Source of the DNA: a bacterium
GTDB lineage: Bacteria; SAR324; XYD2-FULL-50-16
Length of the DNA stretch: 64,000 bases
Reading direction: 5' to 3'
Assembly (NCBI GenBank): GCA_024275165.1
Contig: JAJRZQ010000012.1
Coordinates: 124,001-188,000, forward strand
This document shows positions 33,151 through 42,001 of the stretch, piece after piece. The notes under the pieces are model-generated. The model was given only the letters and a program-made list of their open reading frames with translations, ran no database searches and was not told where the DNA came from. The translations under genes and the position numbers were made by a program. Every line of letters begins with the position of its first letter. Positions within the stretch are counted from its first letter, which is position 1.

Positions 33151-33567
33151 TTAAATATGATACATCACATTGGCTTGCAGGCGTTGCTGCTCGGTGATGA
33201 GATTGGCTAAGGTGATCTCCAACTCTGCCTTGAGCTTGTTTTCGATTTCGTTAAAGAGGTTGAACACCGCGTCAATTTCACGATCTGTTCCGTCGGTCAG
33301 TTGTATCCCTCCTTCCAAAACATCAATCAACTCTAACAAAGTGATTTGACTTGGCTCTCTGGCGAGGCGGTAGCCTCCCTTCTTCCCTCTCACACTGGCG
33401 ACAATGCCTGCGTTGACAAGCCGATTGAAGATTTGTTCTAGGTATTGGCGGGGGATTTGTCGGCTTTGGGCAATGTCTTTAATTTGCATGAGTCCACGGC
33501 CATGATGCTCTCCTAAGGCTAAGATCGCCTTGATGCCGTATTTGCATTTCATGCTGATGGAAAGCAT
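33151..33567 (-). CDS. Rrf2-family transcriptional regulator (CymR-like)
   Basis: A 138-residue winged-helix regulator starting MLSISMKCKYGIKAILALGE. It has the Rrf2 helix-turn-helix (IAQSRQIPRQYLEQIFNRL) and wing (VRGKKGGYRLAR). It lacks the three-cysteine iron-sulfur motif of IscR and has only one cysteine, resembling CymR, the cysteine-metabolism repressor of Gram-positive bacteria. Its place directly before the sulfur operon suggests it controls it in response to sulfur status. It lies 2 bases after the thioesterase gene. Confidence 0.85.
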   Translation of the reverse strand: MLSISMKCKYGIKAILALGEHHGRGLMQIKDIAQSRQIPRQYLEQIFNRLVNAGIVASVRGKKGGYRLAREPSQITLLELIDVLEGGIQLTDGTDREIDAVFNLFNEIENKLKAELEITLANLITEQQRLQANVMYHI

Positions 33568-33569
33568 AC

Positions 33570-34040
33570 TTACTTCCTCCGGCGAGTGGCAGCCTGTGTT
33601 TTGATTTCTTCTCCCTTTTTCCAGAGCATGCGCTCTTCTTCGGTTTCCACCAACAAAAGGGGAATCGCTTGGGGCTTGCCCTTTTGATCCACTGCCACAA
33701 AGGTGAAATAGCCCGTGTTGGCAAGACGCCGTTCATTTTCATGATGCACATTGGTGCGGAAGACATCAACACGAATCACCATGCTGGAAGAACCGGTATA
33801 AATGACCTTGCCGATGAAATCCAAAAGATCGCCGACCTGAGGGGCAATGGCGAAATCCAAGGATTCCACCGAGGCGGTGACGCAAGGCTGGGTGGAATAA
33901 CGAAAGGCGGCGTAATAGGCCGCCTTGTCCATCCAAGCCATTAGCCGCCCTCCAAAGAGGGTGCCGTGGTGGTTGATGTCCGCGGGGAAAATGACCTCGA
34001 TATTGGTCACGATCTCTGTTTTTTTGGTTGTTCGACTCAT
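33570..34040 (-). CDS. Hotdog-fold acyl-CoA thioesterase (YciA-like)
   Basis: Hydrolyses acyl-CoA thioesters. The 156-residue product has the hotdog-domain signature FPADINHHGTLFGGRLMAWMDKAAY (conserved N/H and D), and a VDVFRTNV strand. Substrate chain length is unknown. It is cotranscribed with the Rrf2 gene, but no link with sulfur assimilation is obvious. Confidence 0.85.
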   Translation of the reverse strand: MSRTTKKTEIVTNIEVIFPADINHHGTLFGGRLMAWMDKAAYYAAFRYSTQPCVTASVESLDFAIAPQVGDLLDFIGKVIYTGSSSMVIRVDVFRTNVHHENERRLANTGYFTFVAVDQKGKPQAIPLLLVETEEERMLWKKGEEIKTQAATRRRK

Positions 34041-34107
34041 GGGGACTCGTTATAAAATCTCAGGTTAAAAAAAAGGCTCGCTCTTGGCTAGATTTTTCCT
34101 CCTGAGG

Positions 34108-35544
34108 TTAAAGAATTTGCTTTTTTACCATTTCCACGCATTTTTTATGACCGAAAATTTCCACCACCTGGGCCAAGTCGGGGCCCTGTTCAACCAGAGT
34201 GAGGGCGATGCGCAGAGGGGTCCATAAGTCCTTGCCTTTGCAGCCGCTGGCTTGCTGTACCTCTTTCATTAAGGCTTTAAACTGATCCCCCGCTACATTT
34301 TCCTTATCTTGAGCGGCCTGCAAAAAGGCCTGCAACACCGCTTGGGGTTTTTCTTCCTTGAGTTTTTCTTTTAAGGCCGCTTCCTTAATGTCGGGGCTTT
34401 GGTTTAAAAACAGGTCTAAGCGTTCTTCAATTTCGCTTAAAAGCTGCATCCCCTCACGAACAAGGGAAATCATTTTTAAGAGTTGATTTTCTTCAATGGA
34501 TTGGGCCGCAGGGGGTAAGAAGGGGCCGAGTCGCTTTGCGAGTTCGCTCACTTCCATTTGCTGAATGTATTTTTGGTTCATCCATAAAAGCTTTTGCACA
34601 TCAAAGACAGCGCCGGCCTTACCGACTCGCTCAACGCCGAATTCCTGAATCAATTCTTCCAAGGAGAAAATCTCTCTGCCGTCACCGGGGTTCCAGCCTA
34701 AGAGCGCGACAAAGTTAATCAAGGCTTCGGGCAGGTAGCCTTTATTTTTGTAGTCGGCGGTGGCTACATCTCCTTGGCGTTTCGAGAGTTTGCTGCGGTC
34801 GGGGTTGAGCAGTAAGGGCAGGTGCAGCCATTGTGGCGCCTGCCAGCCGAAATATTCATAAAGCTGAATGTGTTTGGGGGTTGAAGGCAGCCATTCCTCT
34901 CCCCGGATGACCTGGGTGATGCCCATCAAGTGGTCATCCACCACCGAGGCCAGGTGATAGGTGGGGTAGCCGTCGCTTTTTAAAATCACCTGATCGTCAA
35001 TCTGGGCGGGTTTGAAGAACACGGCCCCTCGAATTTGATCCTCGACTTTATAATCCCCCTTGGAATGGATGATTTTCATGCGGATGACATGGGGCAAGCC
35101 CTGGGCCAGCTTTTTTGCTCGCGCCTCTTTGCTCAAGCGGCGGCAGCGGCCATCGTAGCGGGTGGGCTGTTTTTTGGCGATTTGCTCTTCGCGCATGGCG
35201 GTGAGTTCTTCTTCGCTGCAAAAACAGGGGTAGGCGTTTTCTTGGCTGAGGAGTTGCTCCACATGGGATTGATAAAGCTCTAAGCGTTTTGATTGGACAT
35301 AGGGGCCGACTTCTCCGCCTTGGGTGGGCCCTTCGTCAAACTCAATCCCTGCCCAGGCAAGGGAAGATAAAAGGTTTTCTTCTGCTCCTTGCGCCTTTCT
35401 GCTTTGGTCGGTGTCTTCAAAGCGTAAGATGCATTTTCCCTTTTGGGCGCGGGCGAATAAAAAATTAAACAGGGCGGTGCGCAGGCCACCGACATGGAGG
35501 TAGCCTGTTGGGCTAGGGGCAAAACGAACGCGGACAGGGCTCAT
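34108..35544 (-). CDS. gltX: Glutamyl-tRNA synthetase
   Basis: Charges tRNA-Glu. The 478-residue product has the class I HIGH-like motif FAPSPTGYLHVGGLRTALFN, zinc-region cysteines (CFCSEE), and the KMSKS equivalent KLSKRQG near residue 250. Length is typical. It starts about 140 bases from the divergent gene at 35708. Confidence 0.96.
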   Translation of the reverse strand: MSPVRVRFAPSPTGYLHVGGLRTALFNFLFARAQKGKCILRFEDTDQSRKAQGAEENLLSSLAWAGIEFDEGPTQGGEVGPYVQSKRLELYQSHVEQLLSQENAYPCFCSEEELTAMREEQIAKKQPTRYDGRCRRLSKEARAKKLAQGLPHVIRMKIIHSKGDYKVEDQIRGAVFFKPAQIDDQVILKSDGYPTYHLASVVDDHLMGITQVIRGEEWLPSTPKHIQLYEYFGWQAPQWLHLPLLLNPDRSKLSKRQGDVATADYKNKGYLPEALINFVALLGWNPGDGREIFSLEELIQEFGVERVGKAGAVFDVQKLLWMNQKYIQQMEVSELAKRLGPFLPPAAQSIEENQLLKMISLVREGMQLLSEIEERLDLFLNQSPDIKEAALKEKLKEEKPQAVLQAFLQAAQDKENVAGDQFKALMKEVQQASGCKGKDLWTPLRIALTLVEQGPDLAQVVEIFGHKKCVEMVKKQIL

Positions 35545-35707
35545 GGAATAAAAAAAATGAGAGGGTTGCTCTAAATTGGCAAGGGCTTTGAATAGCTAAG
35601 TATACAAGAAAACGAATGAGCCCGATTGTAGGCAGATTTTGTAAAATTGGTAAACCCAGCGGGTTAAAAAAGCCAAGGGATTGAAATACCAACTACCTAG
35701 AGGAACG

Positions 35708-36721
35708 ATGCATCAATATTTGGAAAATGTTCGGCTCGAAATCGAAGCCGCGGCCGGACAAGAGTCCTACCTCGCCAGCAGCCTTTTTTATCGGCTCTAT
35801 ACGGAACTCCCCTATGAAGATGATGGGGCGAAGGCTTTAGTCGATACCGAGGGGTATGAAGCGGTGCGCAACAAGGTGGTCAACATCTTAAGCAAAAAAG
35901 AGGAATTTTCCATTCGACAAGAGGTACTCTCTTGGCAGGCCGGGGTTTTGCGCCATATGGCGAGAGACTTTCATCACCTTTGGGTGGATTATAAAGAGGA
36001 TCACTTTAGCGCCGACGACTTTTTTAGCGACGGGGAAACCTGTATTGCTTTGGAGGCTTCTTGCGACCGCATCCATGAAGACCCAACGGAAAATTATACC
36101 GCTATTTTAGAAGTAGAGCGTTCCTTGGCTAAATTGGCCACCTGCCCCAACAGCTTGACGGTTGAATTGGATCGCTTCTGGAGCTTTAAGGCCGGTTTGC
36201 TCTCCCAGGGGGAGGGGATCAGCAGCTTTGCGGAGAAACGAATTCAAGTGGAGCGCTCCAATACTCTTTTGGCCGCGATTTTACGCACTATGGAAGAGGT
36301 AAGCGCGCGCTGCAACCGCAACGCGAGGCAGCTTGCGGGCGCCCATCACCTGTTGTGGGGGAACGCTCATCACCTGTTGGAAGGGTGCTTGCAGGCCCTG
36401 CGCAGCTTTTTAGAGTTTGAGCAATTAGAAAACCTGGAATTGAGCTTAAGCCACTGGCTGGATCAACTTTTTCCCAAAAAATTGAACCGGAATCTACCAA
36501 ACCCCCTGTACATGAGCAGCACCCATCAAGAGGTGATCGCTCGCCTGACCCAGGCGACTCAATGCATGGTGCAGTTGATCGCCTATGGAAACGATGCCTT
36601 TGCTCAGCGCGATCAAATCTTGATCCCCCATTTTATCGATGCCTTGGAGCGGGTAAAAAAGCTAAGCTTAAAAAATATTCAGGCGTTAAAGGAAGAAAAA
36701 AAAGGGCAGGCGCAGCTATAA
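35708..36721 (+). CDS. Unrecognised cytoplasmic protein
   Basis: 337 residues from an ATG preceded by GAGGAACG; an in-frame TTG at 35681 is a less likely start. No signal peptide or membrane helix. Composition is mostly helical, with many Leu, Glu and Gln residues and scattered histidines (RHMARDFHHLW, GAHHLLWGNAHHLLEG). The last pattern could bind metal, but no known motif is clear. A terminator follows, so it is a single-gene unit. I do not recognise a family. Confidence 0.65.
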   Translation: MHQYLENVRLEIEAAAGQESYLASSLFYRLYTELPYEDDGAKALVDTEGYEAVRNKVVNILSKKEEFSIRQEVLSWQAGVLRHMARDFHHLWVDYKEDHFSADDFFSDGETCIALEASCDRIHEDPTENYTAILEVERSLAKLATCPNSLTVELDRFWSFKAGLLSQGEGISSFAEKRIQVERSNTLLAAILRTMEEVSARCNRNARQLAGAHHLLWGNAHHLLEGCLQALRSFLEFEQLENLELSLSHWLDQLFPKKLNRNLPNPLYMSSTHQEVIARLTQATQCMVQLIAYGNDAFAQRDQILIPHFIDALERVKKLSLKNIQALKEEKKGQAQL

Positions 36722-36754
36722 ATTTTTTCACTCCATAATAAAAAATAACGGAGT

Positions 36755-36798
36755 CCCTCTGTAAAGCCTTTGAACAAAAGGGTTTCAGAGGGTTTTTT
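36755..36798 (+). terminator. Rho-independent terminator
   Basis: A stem of CCCTCTG-TAAA-CCTTT paired with AAAGG-TTT-CAGAGGG (with small bulges), followed by TTTTTT. It ends the transcript of the gene at 35708-36721. Confidence 0.85.
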
Positions 36799-36873
36799 GT
36801 TTTTTGACCAAGTTGTCTTGTTGTTTTATAATTGATCTGTCGTTGCACCTTATTTTGATTCCCCCTTTTATCC

Positions 36874-38430
36874 ATGCTTAATTTTTACGGTATCGCCGCC
36901 CAGGGGCAGGGCGAGCCGAAACGCTATCAATACAAGCCCGATCTCAAAGGGATGCTGCATGTCTTTTTGGTGATCTTTGATCACTGCCAAGGGCAGAAAT
37001 TAAAAGTGTTTCAGAGCATTGAAGCCGCCTTGACCGAGCATCTCTCGCAAGCCGACCCCATGCAACGGGCAAAAACCACTTTCCGCGCGACCACGGCCAA
37101 ATGGCTGAGAACCAGAGACTTGGCAAACTTCTTTTTTCAAGATCCGATCAGCTTGCCCTTGAAATTACAGATCGCCCGTATTTTAGATGAGCCTTGCGAG
37201 CTGCAAGCCAAATGGGGGCGGATTTTCCCTCGTTTGCTTTCCGCTTTGGAAGGGGCGGACCCGGCTTTGGCCGCGGAACAACTCGGGGATGCGCAAAGCG
37301 AGTTTCGTCTCTTGGTGGAGTGGATTGCCTTGCATTTTTTGGAACAAGATCCAGAACCGCCGCCGCCCAACCTAACCTTGGAACTGGCTCGGGGGAATTA
37401 TCCCCAAAGCCTGTGGCGGCAGAGGGATAAGCTTTATCACAACGCGAATCCTTTTTGGCAGCCTCAAAACCCGCTCTGCCGTGGGGAGTTTCTTGCCCAG
37501 CAAATTTTGCTCTATCTCGCGCGGCCCAAACAATCGCTTGAAGTCGCTGAAACCGCTGAGCAACAGCACCTTTTGGCGGATCACGAGGCGGATCACTTGA
37601 GCATGCAGTTGCCTGAAGCGGAAGGGACGAGTGAGCCCTTGATTCCGGAAAATCTGACCGAGACCTTGCTCCGTTTGCAGACTTTAGTGCAGGCTCGGAT
37701 TCCAAGAGAGGGGGTGCGGCATTTTTTTGCCCTATTGCGGCAGTTGAGCGAGCAAAAAGAGCTTTTGGCCAGTTTTGAAATGTCGGTTCATTTTAAGCTG
37801 CTCGGTTTGGACAACAAATCAGAAGCCCGTCGATTAAAAGCGGAAGAAGAGTTGTTGCGCCTTTTTGAACTGCTTTCGCAAGTCAAGGTGAAACGAAAAT
37901 ATCACGCTTCCGAGCAGATGAGAGAGCGGGTTCGCCCCTTTTTATCCTTACTCTCCCAAGAGCGAATCGGCTTGAGTTCGCTCAGCAGTCGCTTTGAGCT
38001 CAACCTGGACCCCTTGTTCAAACCCCGGCGGGGGGCCAGCCTTTGTTTGGGGGGGCACTTGGCTTGGGTTCCGGTCGAAGCCTTTGCCGAAAGCCCGACA
38101 AAACATGCCCTGTTATTGCCTTTGCTCTCTTTTGTAACGGGCTCCTGGTTGATTGAGTACCCTCAGCGAAGAGGGGTATTGCGGATGAAGGGGGAAGATC
38201 TTTTACAAGGCAGTGCCATCCGGGTGACCCCGCAGGGGAAAAAAAATCTATTGCATAAGCTGGATCAAACCTTAAACTATATGGAAAAAAGGAACTATAT
38301 CCAAAAGATGCGTAAACAAGCAGCGGCGAATCAAAACCCTTGGGAAGAAGAGTACTCTTTTTCCGCCCCTCCCGAACTCTTAGCGAGTCTGCAAGACAGC
38401 TTGAATCAATCTCGCCTAGTCCATGCCTAA
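36874..38430 (+). CDS. Unrecognised 518-residue protein
   Basis: A large soluble protein beginning MLNFYGIAAQGQGEP, without signal peptide or membrane helices. It is rich in Leu, Gln, Glu and Arg and mostly helical. The last ~130 residues (from about PRRGASLCLGG to LNYMEKRNYIQKMR) look like one or two winged-helix-type folds, but I cannot name a family. It overlaps fmt by 8 bases and heads the fmt-hflX-ytfJ run, so it is probably cotranscribed with them. Confidence 0.65.
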   Translation: MLNFYGIAAQGQGEPKRYQYKPDLKGMLHVFLVIFDHCQGQKLKVFQSIEAALTEHLSQADPMQRAKTTFRATTAKWLRTRDLANFFFQDPISLPLKLQIARILDEPCELQAKWGRIFPRLLSALEGADPALAAEQLGDAQSEFRLLVEWIALHFLEQDPEPPPPNLTLELARGNYPQSLWRQRDKLYHNANPFWQPQNPLCRGEFLAQQILLYLARPKQSLEVAETAEQQHLLADHEADHLSMQLPEAEGTSEPLIPENLTETLLRLQTLVQARIPREGVRHFFALLRQLSEQKELLASFEMSVHFKLLGLDNKSEARRLKAEEELLRLFELLSQVKVKRKYHASEQMRERVRPFLSLLSQERIGLSSLSSRFELNLDPLFKPRRGASLCLGGHLAWVPVEAFAESPTKHALLLPLLSFVTGSWLIEYPQRRGVLRMKGEDLLQGSAIRVTPQGKKNLLHKLDQTLNYMEKRNYIQKMRKQAAANQNPWEEEYSFSAPPELLASLQDSLNQSRLVHA

Positions 38431-39346
38431 AATTCTTTTTATGGGTACCCCTCATTTTGCCGTGCCCTGTTTGCGGGCCTTGGCAGAAGCGGGGTTTGCC
38501 CTCCCTTTAGTGGTTTGTCAACCCGATCAAAAGCAAGGGCGGGGCCAGCACAAGGCGGCGCCTCCGGTTAAGCTTTACGCGCGGCAACAGGGGTTGGAGG
38601 TCTATCAGCCTTCCAGCCTGCGCCTGCCGGAGGTTAAGGCGCAACTTGCCGCGGTAGGGGCTGATTTTTTTGTGGTTGTCGCTTACGGCAAAATCCTTCC
38701 TAAAGAGGTCTTGTCCCTGCCTGCTCAGGCTTGTGTGAATGTGCATGCGAGCTTGCTCCCCGCCTATCGGGGCGCGGCGCCCATCCATTTTGCCTTGATG
38801 GAGGGGAAAACAGAGACCGGAGTGACCACCATGCTGATGGATGAAGGCATGGACACGGGGGCCATGCTGCTGCAACGAGCTACCCCCATTGAGCCCCATG
38901 AAGGGATGGAGAGTCTCTCTGCCCGTTTGGCTGATTTGGGCGCGGAACTGTTGGTGCAAACCTTGCGCAATTTTACCCAAATTCGGCCTCAGCTCCAAGA
39001 GGCGGCCCGGGCGACCTACACCCGCCTTTTAACCAAAGCCGACGCTCAGGTGGATTGGGGCAATTCCGCGCAGGCGATTTATAATCAATTTCGGGCTCTG
39101 TCCCCCAAGGTTTTTTCTTGGTTTAGAACCAAGAGAATCTTGCTCAAAGGGATGGAGGCGCTTGCGGAAACAAGCGCCCTGCCGCCGGGAACCATTACTC
39201 GAATTAGCCCTGCGGGAGTGGCAATAGCCTGTGGCCAAGGGCAGCTTTTACTCTCTCAGGTGCAGCCGGAAAACAAAAAAAGCTTGTCCGTAAAAGATTG
39301 GGTCAACGGCTTTCAGGTCCAAGTAGGAGAAATTTTTCATTCATGA
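38423..39346 (+). CDS. fmt: Methionyl-tRNA formyltransferase
   Basis: Formylates initiator Met-tRNA. The 307-residue product starts MPKILFMGTPHFAVPCLRAL, has the catalytic NVHASLLPAYRGAAPI (His in NVHAS), and the Asp in MDEGMDTGAML. A C-terminal OB-fold domain follows. Length is usual. hflX begins with ATGA overlap. Confidence 0.95.
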   Translation: MPKILFMGTPHFAVPCLRALAEAGFALPLVVCQPDQKQGRGQHKAAPPVKLYARQQGLEVYQPSSLRLPEVKAQLAAVGADFFVVVAYGKILPKEVLSLPAQACVNVHASLLPAYRGAAPIHFALMEGKTETGVTTMLMDEGMDTGAMLLQRATPIEPHEGMESLSARLADLGAELLVQTLRNFTQIRPQLQEAARATYTRLLTKADAQVDWGNSAQAIYNQFRALSPKVFSWFRTKRILLKGMEALAETSALPPGTITRISPAGVAIACGQGQLLLSQVQPENKKSLSVKDWVNGFQVQVGEIFHS

Positions 39347-40620
39347 GTGAGACAAAGGGGAATAAAAGGGCGTTTGTCGCCGGAGTACACCTCAAAAGCC
39401 AATCCCTAGCAGAAACCCAAGCCTCCATGGCAGAGCTGCGCGCCTTGGCAGAGACCTTAGGCCTCACCCTGGTCGGGTCTTATCTGCAACAACGAGACGC
39501 GATTGACAGTCGAAGTTTTTTAGGCAGGGGGAAGTTGGAAGAGATCAAAGCAGAAACCGAACGCCTTGAGGCGGATTTGATTTTATTGGACGCTGAATTG
39601 AGCCCCAATCAGGCCAAGGTGATTGAGCAGACCTTAGGGCGAATGGTTTTGGACCGGAGCCAAGTCATTTTGGAAATTTTTTCCAATCATGCCCGTTCCC
39701 CCGAATCCAAAGCGCAGGTCGAACTCGCTCGGTTGCATTATATGCTGCCTCGATTGGTGGGAATGTGGGCCCACTTAGATCGTGAAAAAGGGGGGATTGG
39801 GGCCAGCAAAGGCACGGGGGAAAAACAGATCAATATCGACCGCGCCCTGGTGCGCAGCCGTATGCGTAAGCTGGAAAAGGATTTAAAGCGGATCGAGGGG
39901 CAGCGGGCGGTGCAGGCGAAACAGCGCAAGAACCACTTTACCGTTGGCTTGGTGGGTTATACCAACGCCGGTAAAACGAGTTTGTTAAAAGCGCTCACGG
40001 GCAAGGGCGAGGGGGGAGAAGATCAACTTTTTGCCACCTTGGAATCGACGACCCGAAAGCTTTACGGGCTCACCAAACCGGAGATTTTATTATCCGATAC
40101 GGTGGGCTTTATCCAACGCCTGCCCCACCACTTGGTGGCTTCTTTTCGCAGTACTTTGTCGGTGGTGCGGGAAGCGGATTTATTGTTGCATGTGGTGGAT
40201 GCCGGTTCTCCCATGCTCAATCGACAAACAGAGACCACTCTAGCGGTTTTAGACGAGATCGGGGCAGGGCAAATTCCCCGTATGACCGTGATGAGCAAGG
40301 TGGATTTGATTCCCGACCCGGTAGAAGAAATCATCTTGAAAAAATCCTTTCCAAAGGCGGTCTTTGTCTCTACCTTGAATCCTAAGAGTATCGAGCCCTT
40401 AAAATTGGCGATACAGCATTATTTTCTTGAGGGTTTTATTCATGAAATCTTCAAGGTGCCCTACACGAAAAGCGGGCTGCTGCCGCAAATCTATCAGTTG
40501 GCTATGGTGGAGGAGGTCGCCTATGAGGAGGATACCATCAACCTGACCTTGGCGGTAACCAGTAAAAATCGGGGTATTTTAGCCAAGGCCCTAGAGCAAT
40601 ATAACGGAGAGCCCTTATGA
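39343..40620 (+). CDS. hflX: Ribosome-associated GTPase HflX
   Basis: HflX splits stalled ribosomes after stress. The start at 39343 (MSETKGNKRAF) is chosen because it overlaps the fmt stop by ATGA. Of 425 residues, the N-terminal HflX domain includes SRSFLGRGKLEEI and ELSPNQAKVIEQ, and a glycine-rich linker GGIGASKGTGEKQ. The GTPase motifs are GYTNAGKTSLL (G1), DTVGFIQRLPHHL (G3) and SKVDL (G4). Confidence 0.94.
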   Translation: MSETKGNKRAFVAGVHLKSQSLAETQASMAELRALAETLGLTLVGSYLQQRDAIDSRSFLGRGKLEEIKAETERLEADLILLDAELSPNQAKVIEQTLGRMVLDRSQVILEIFSNHARSPESKAQVELARLHYMLPRLVGMWAHLDREKGGIGASKGTGEKQINIDRALVRSRMRKLEKDLKRIEGQRAVQAKQRKNHFTVGLVGYTNAGKTSLLKALTGKGEGGEDQLFATLESTTRKLYGLTKPEILLSDTVGFIQRLPHHLVASFRSTLSVVREADLLLHVVDAGSPMLNRQTETTLAVLDEIGAGQIPRMTVMSKVDLIPDPVEEIILKKSFPKAVFVSTLNPKSIEPLKLAIQHYFLEGFIHEIFKVPYTKSGLLPQIYQLAMVEEVAYEEDTINLTLAVTSKNRGILAKALEQYNGEPL

Positions 40621-41144
40621 AAGTGATTTTAAGCCTTTTATTGATCTTGTTTCCTGTCGCCCTTTTTGCCGCCTTGCCGCTTGGCTCGACCCCAAAAGAG
40701 GTCGCCCTTTCGGGGGACGAGGGGGGGCTTGTTGTCGGCGGAGGGGCTTGGGCCAGCAGCTCGCTCAAGGGGAAGATGAGCCTTATTTTCTATGTGGACC
40801 CGGATAAAAAGGATGTCAACGACGAAGCGACCCAGGAACTTAAAAAGTACAAAACCAACAAAACTAAATTTCAGTCTTACGCAATCATCAACATGGCGGC
40901 GACTTGGAAGCCCAATGCCATTATCTCCGCTATTTTAAAAGGGAAGCAAGAAGAATTCCCCAACACGATCTATGTTCAGGATATGGAGAAAAAGTTGGTG
41001 AGGGAATGGGGCTTAGAGGATGATAACAGCGATGTGCTTTTGCTGGATGCCGATTTAAAGGTGTTGTTTAGTCAAGATGGAAAGCTCGGCGCAGAAGACA
41101 TCCAAAAACTGGTGGAGTTGATTCAGGCTTACGCTGCGCCCTAA
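40617..41144 (+). CDS. YtfJ-family periplasmic protein
   Basis: A 175-residue product with a signal peptide (MKVILSLLLILFPVALFA). The mature part has a thioredoxin-like fold as in E. coli YtfJ: LKGKMSLIFYVDPDKKDVNDEA, FQSYAIINMAATWKPNA, and LLLDADLKVLFSQDGKL. The CxxC of thioredoxins is absent, as in YtfJ. Its function is unknown. It overlaps the hflX stop by ATGA. Confidence 0.75.
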   Translation: MKVILSLLLILFPVALFAALPLGSTPKEVALSGDEGGLVVGGGAWASSSLKGKMSLIFYVDPDKKDVNDEATQELKKYKTNKTKFQSYAIINMAATWKPNAIISAILKGKQEEFPNTIYVQDMEKKLVREWGLEDDNSDVLLLDADLKVLFSQDGKLGAEDIQKLVELIQAYAAP

Positions 41145-41167
41145 AGCCTAACGAACTTTTGCCTATT

Positions 41168-42001
41168 TTAGGGGATAACTCCCTCAAGGGTGATTCGTCT
41201 GACTTGCGCTGTTTGACTCAACTCAATGAGGTGAAACCCCGCCTTGGAACCCCGTTCAAAGCGGCAGCAGCCCCCGCTGTTGACCGCCTGCAGGGCAACC
41301 CCCTCTCGCGGGTTAAAGCACCAACTCTGGTGGAGGTGTCCGTGCAAATACAAACGCACTCCTTCTTTTAATAAAATCTCTCCAATGGCTTCCATTTGCT
41401 CGATGCGGTGTTTGGAACTCTCTTTGACCCCGGGGGGAAGGAATAGAGGGTAATGGCCTAGGACGATCCACTTTTTCCCCTTTTGTTTTTCCAGGGTGTT
41501 TTGCAATAGCGTTAAGGGGATGGAAAGCCGACCTTGGGATGAGGTCCAACCCCGGGCAATGGCTTGGTCGAGATGCAGCATCCACCACCCCTCGCCCAAT
41601 TCACGGGTAAAGGGGAGGGGGGTTGTTTGGTCATAGGGCCAGGCATGTTTGAAGAAACGCTCGATACGGCCGCTTGCCGAGGGCGTATAACGGTCATGGT
41701 TCCCCGCGCAGAGCAGCAAAGGCCCTTTTTTCGCTAAAGGGGAAAGGGCGCTTTGGGCAACGGTAAATTCTTCTTCTAAAGAAAGATTGGTTAAATCACC
41801 ACTCAGGCAGGCAAAATCCCAATCCAAGTTTTGCGCTTTGGCTAAAATCGTCTCTCGTAGCGGGGAGGGGAAGGCTCTTGCCCGGTTGAACTTGAGGTTC
41901 AGATAGCCTAAGAGGCTTTTGTTCCCCTGGCCCAACAGCTTAGAAAGGGGATGCCGGGCTGCCTGAAAATGGAGGTCGGAAAGGTGTAGCAGCCGGATCA
42001 T
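41168..42001 (-). CDS. Metallophosphoesterase
   Basis: A 277-residue calcineurin-like phosphoesterase with all dinuclear-metal motifs: HLSDLHF, SGDLTN, GNHDR, LGHYPLF and HGHLHQS. There is no signal peptide, so it is cytoplasmic, perhaps a cyclic-nucleotide phosphodiesterase or a UDP-sugar hydrolase relative. The substrate is unknown. It starts directly after the SPOR gene's stop. Confidence 0.85.
   Translation of the reverse strand: MIRLLHLSDLHFQAARHPLSKLLGQGNKSLLGYLNLKFNRARAFPSPLRETILAKAQNLDWDFACLSGDLTNLSLEEEFTVAQSALSPLAKKGPLLLCAGNHDRYTPSASGRIERFFKHAWPYDQTTPLPFTRELGEGWWMLHLDQAIARGWTSSQGRLSIPLTLLQNTLEKQKGKKWIVLGHYPLFLPPGVKESSKHRIEQMEAIGEILLKEGVRLYLHGHLHQSWCFNPREGVALQAVNSGGCCRFERGSKAGFHLIELSQTAQVRRITLEGVIP

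Noticed and set aside
37148-37705. Long antisense open frame inside the 518-residue gene
   Set aside because: It has no ribosome-binding site, is rich in Arg, Pro and Ser as expected of a shadow frame in GC-rich DNA, and resembles no family.
36874-38430. Plasmid-type replication initiator
   Set aside because: Only a vague winged-helix resemblance at the C-terminus; no iterons nearby and it is coupled to fmt and hflX.
38507-38998. Antisense open frame of 163 codons inside fmt
   Set aside because: The plus-strand fmt protein has all its catalytic motifs; the antisense frame has no recognisable features.
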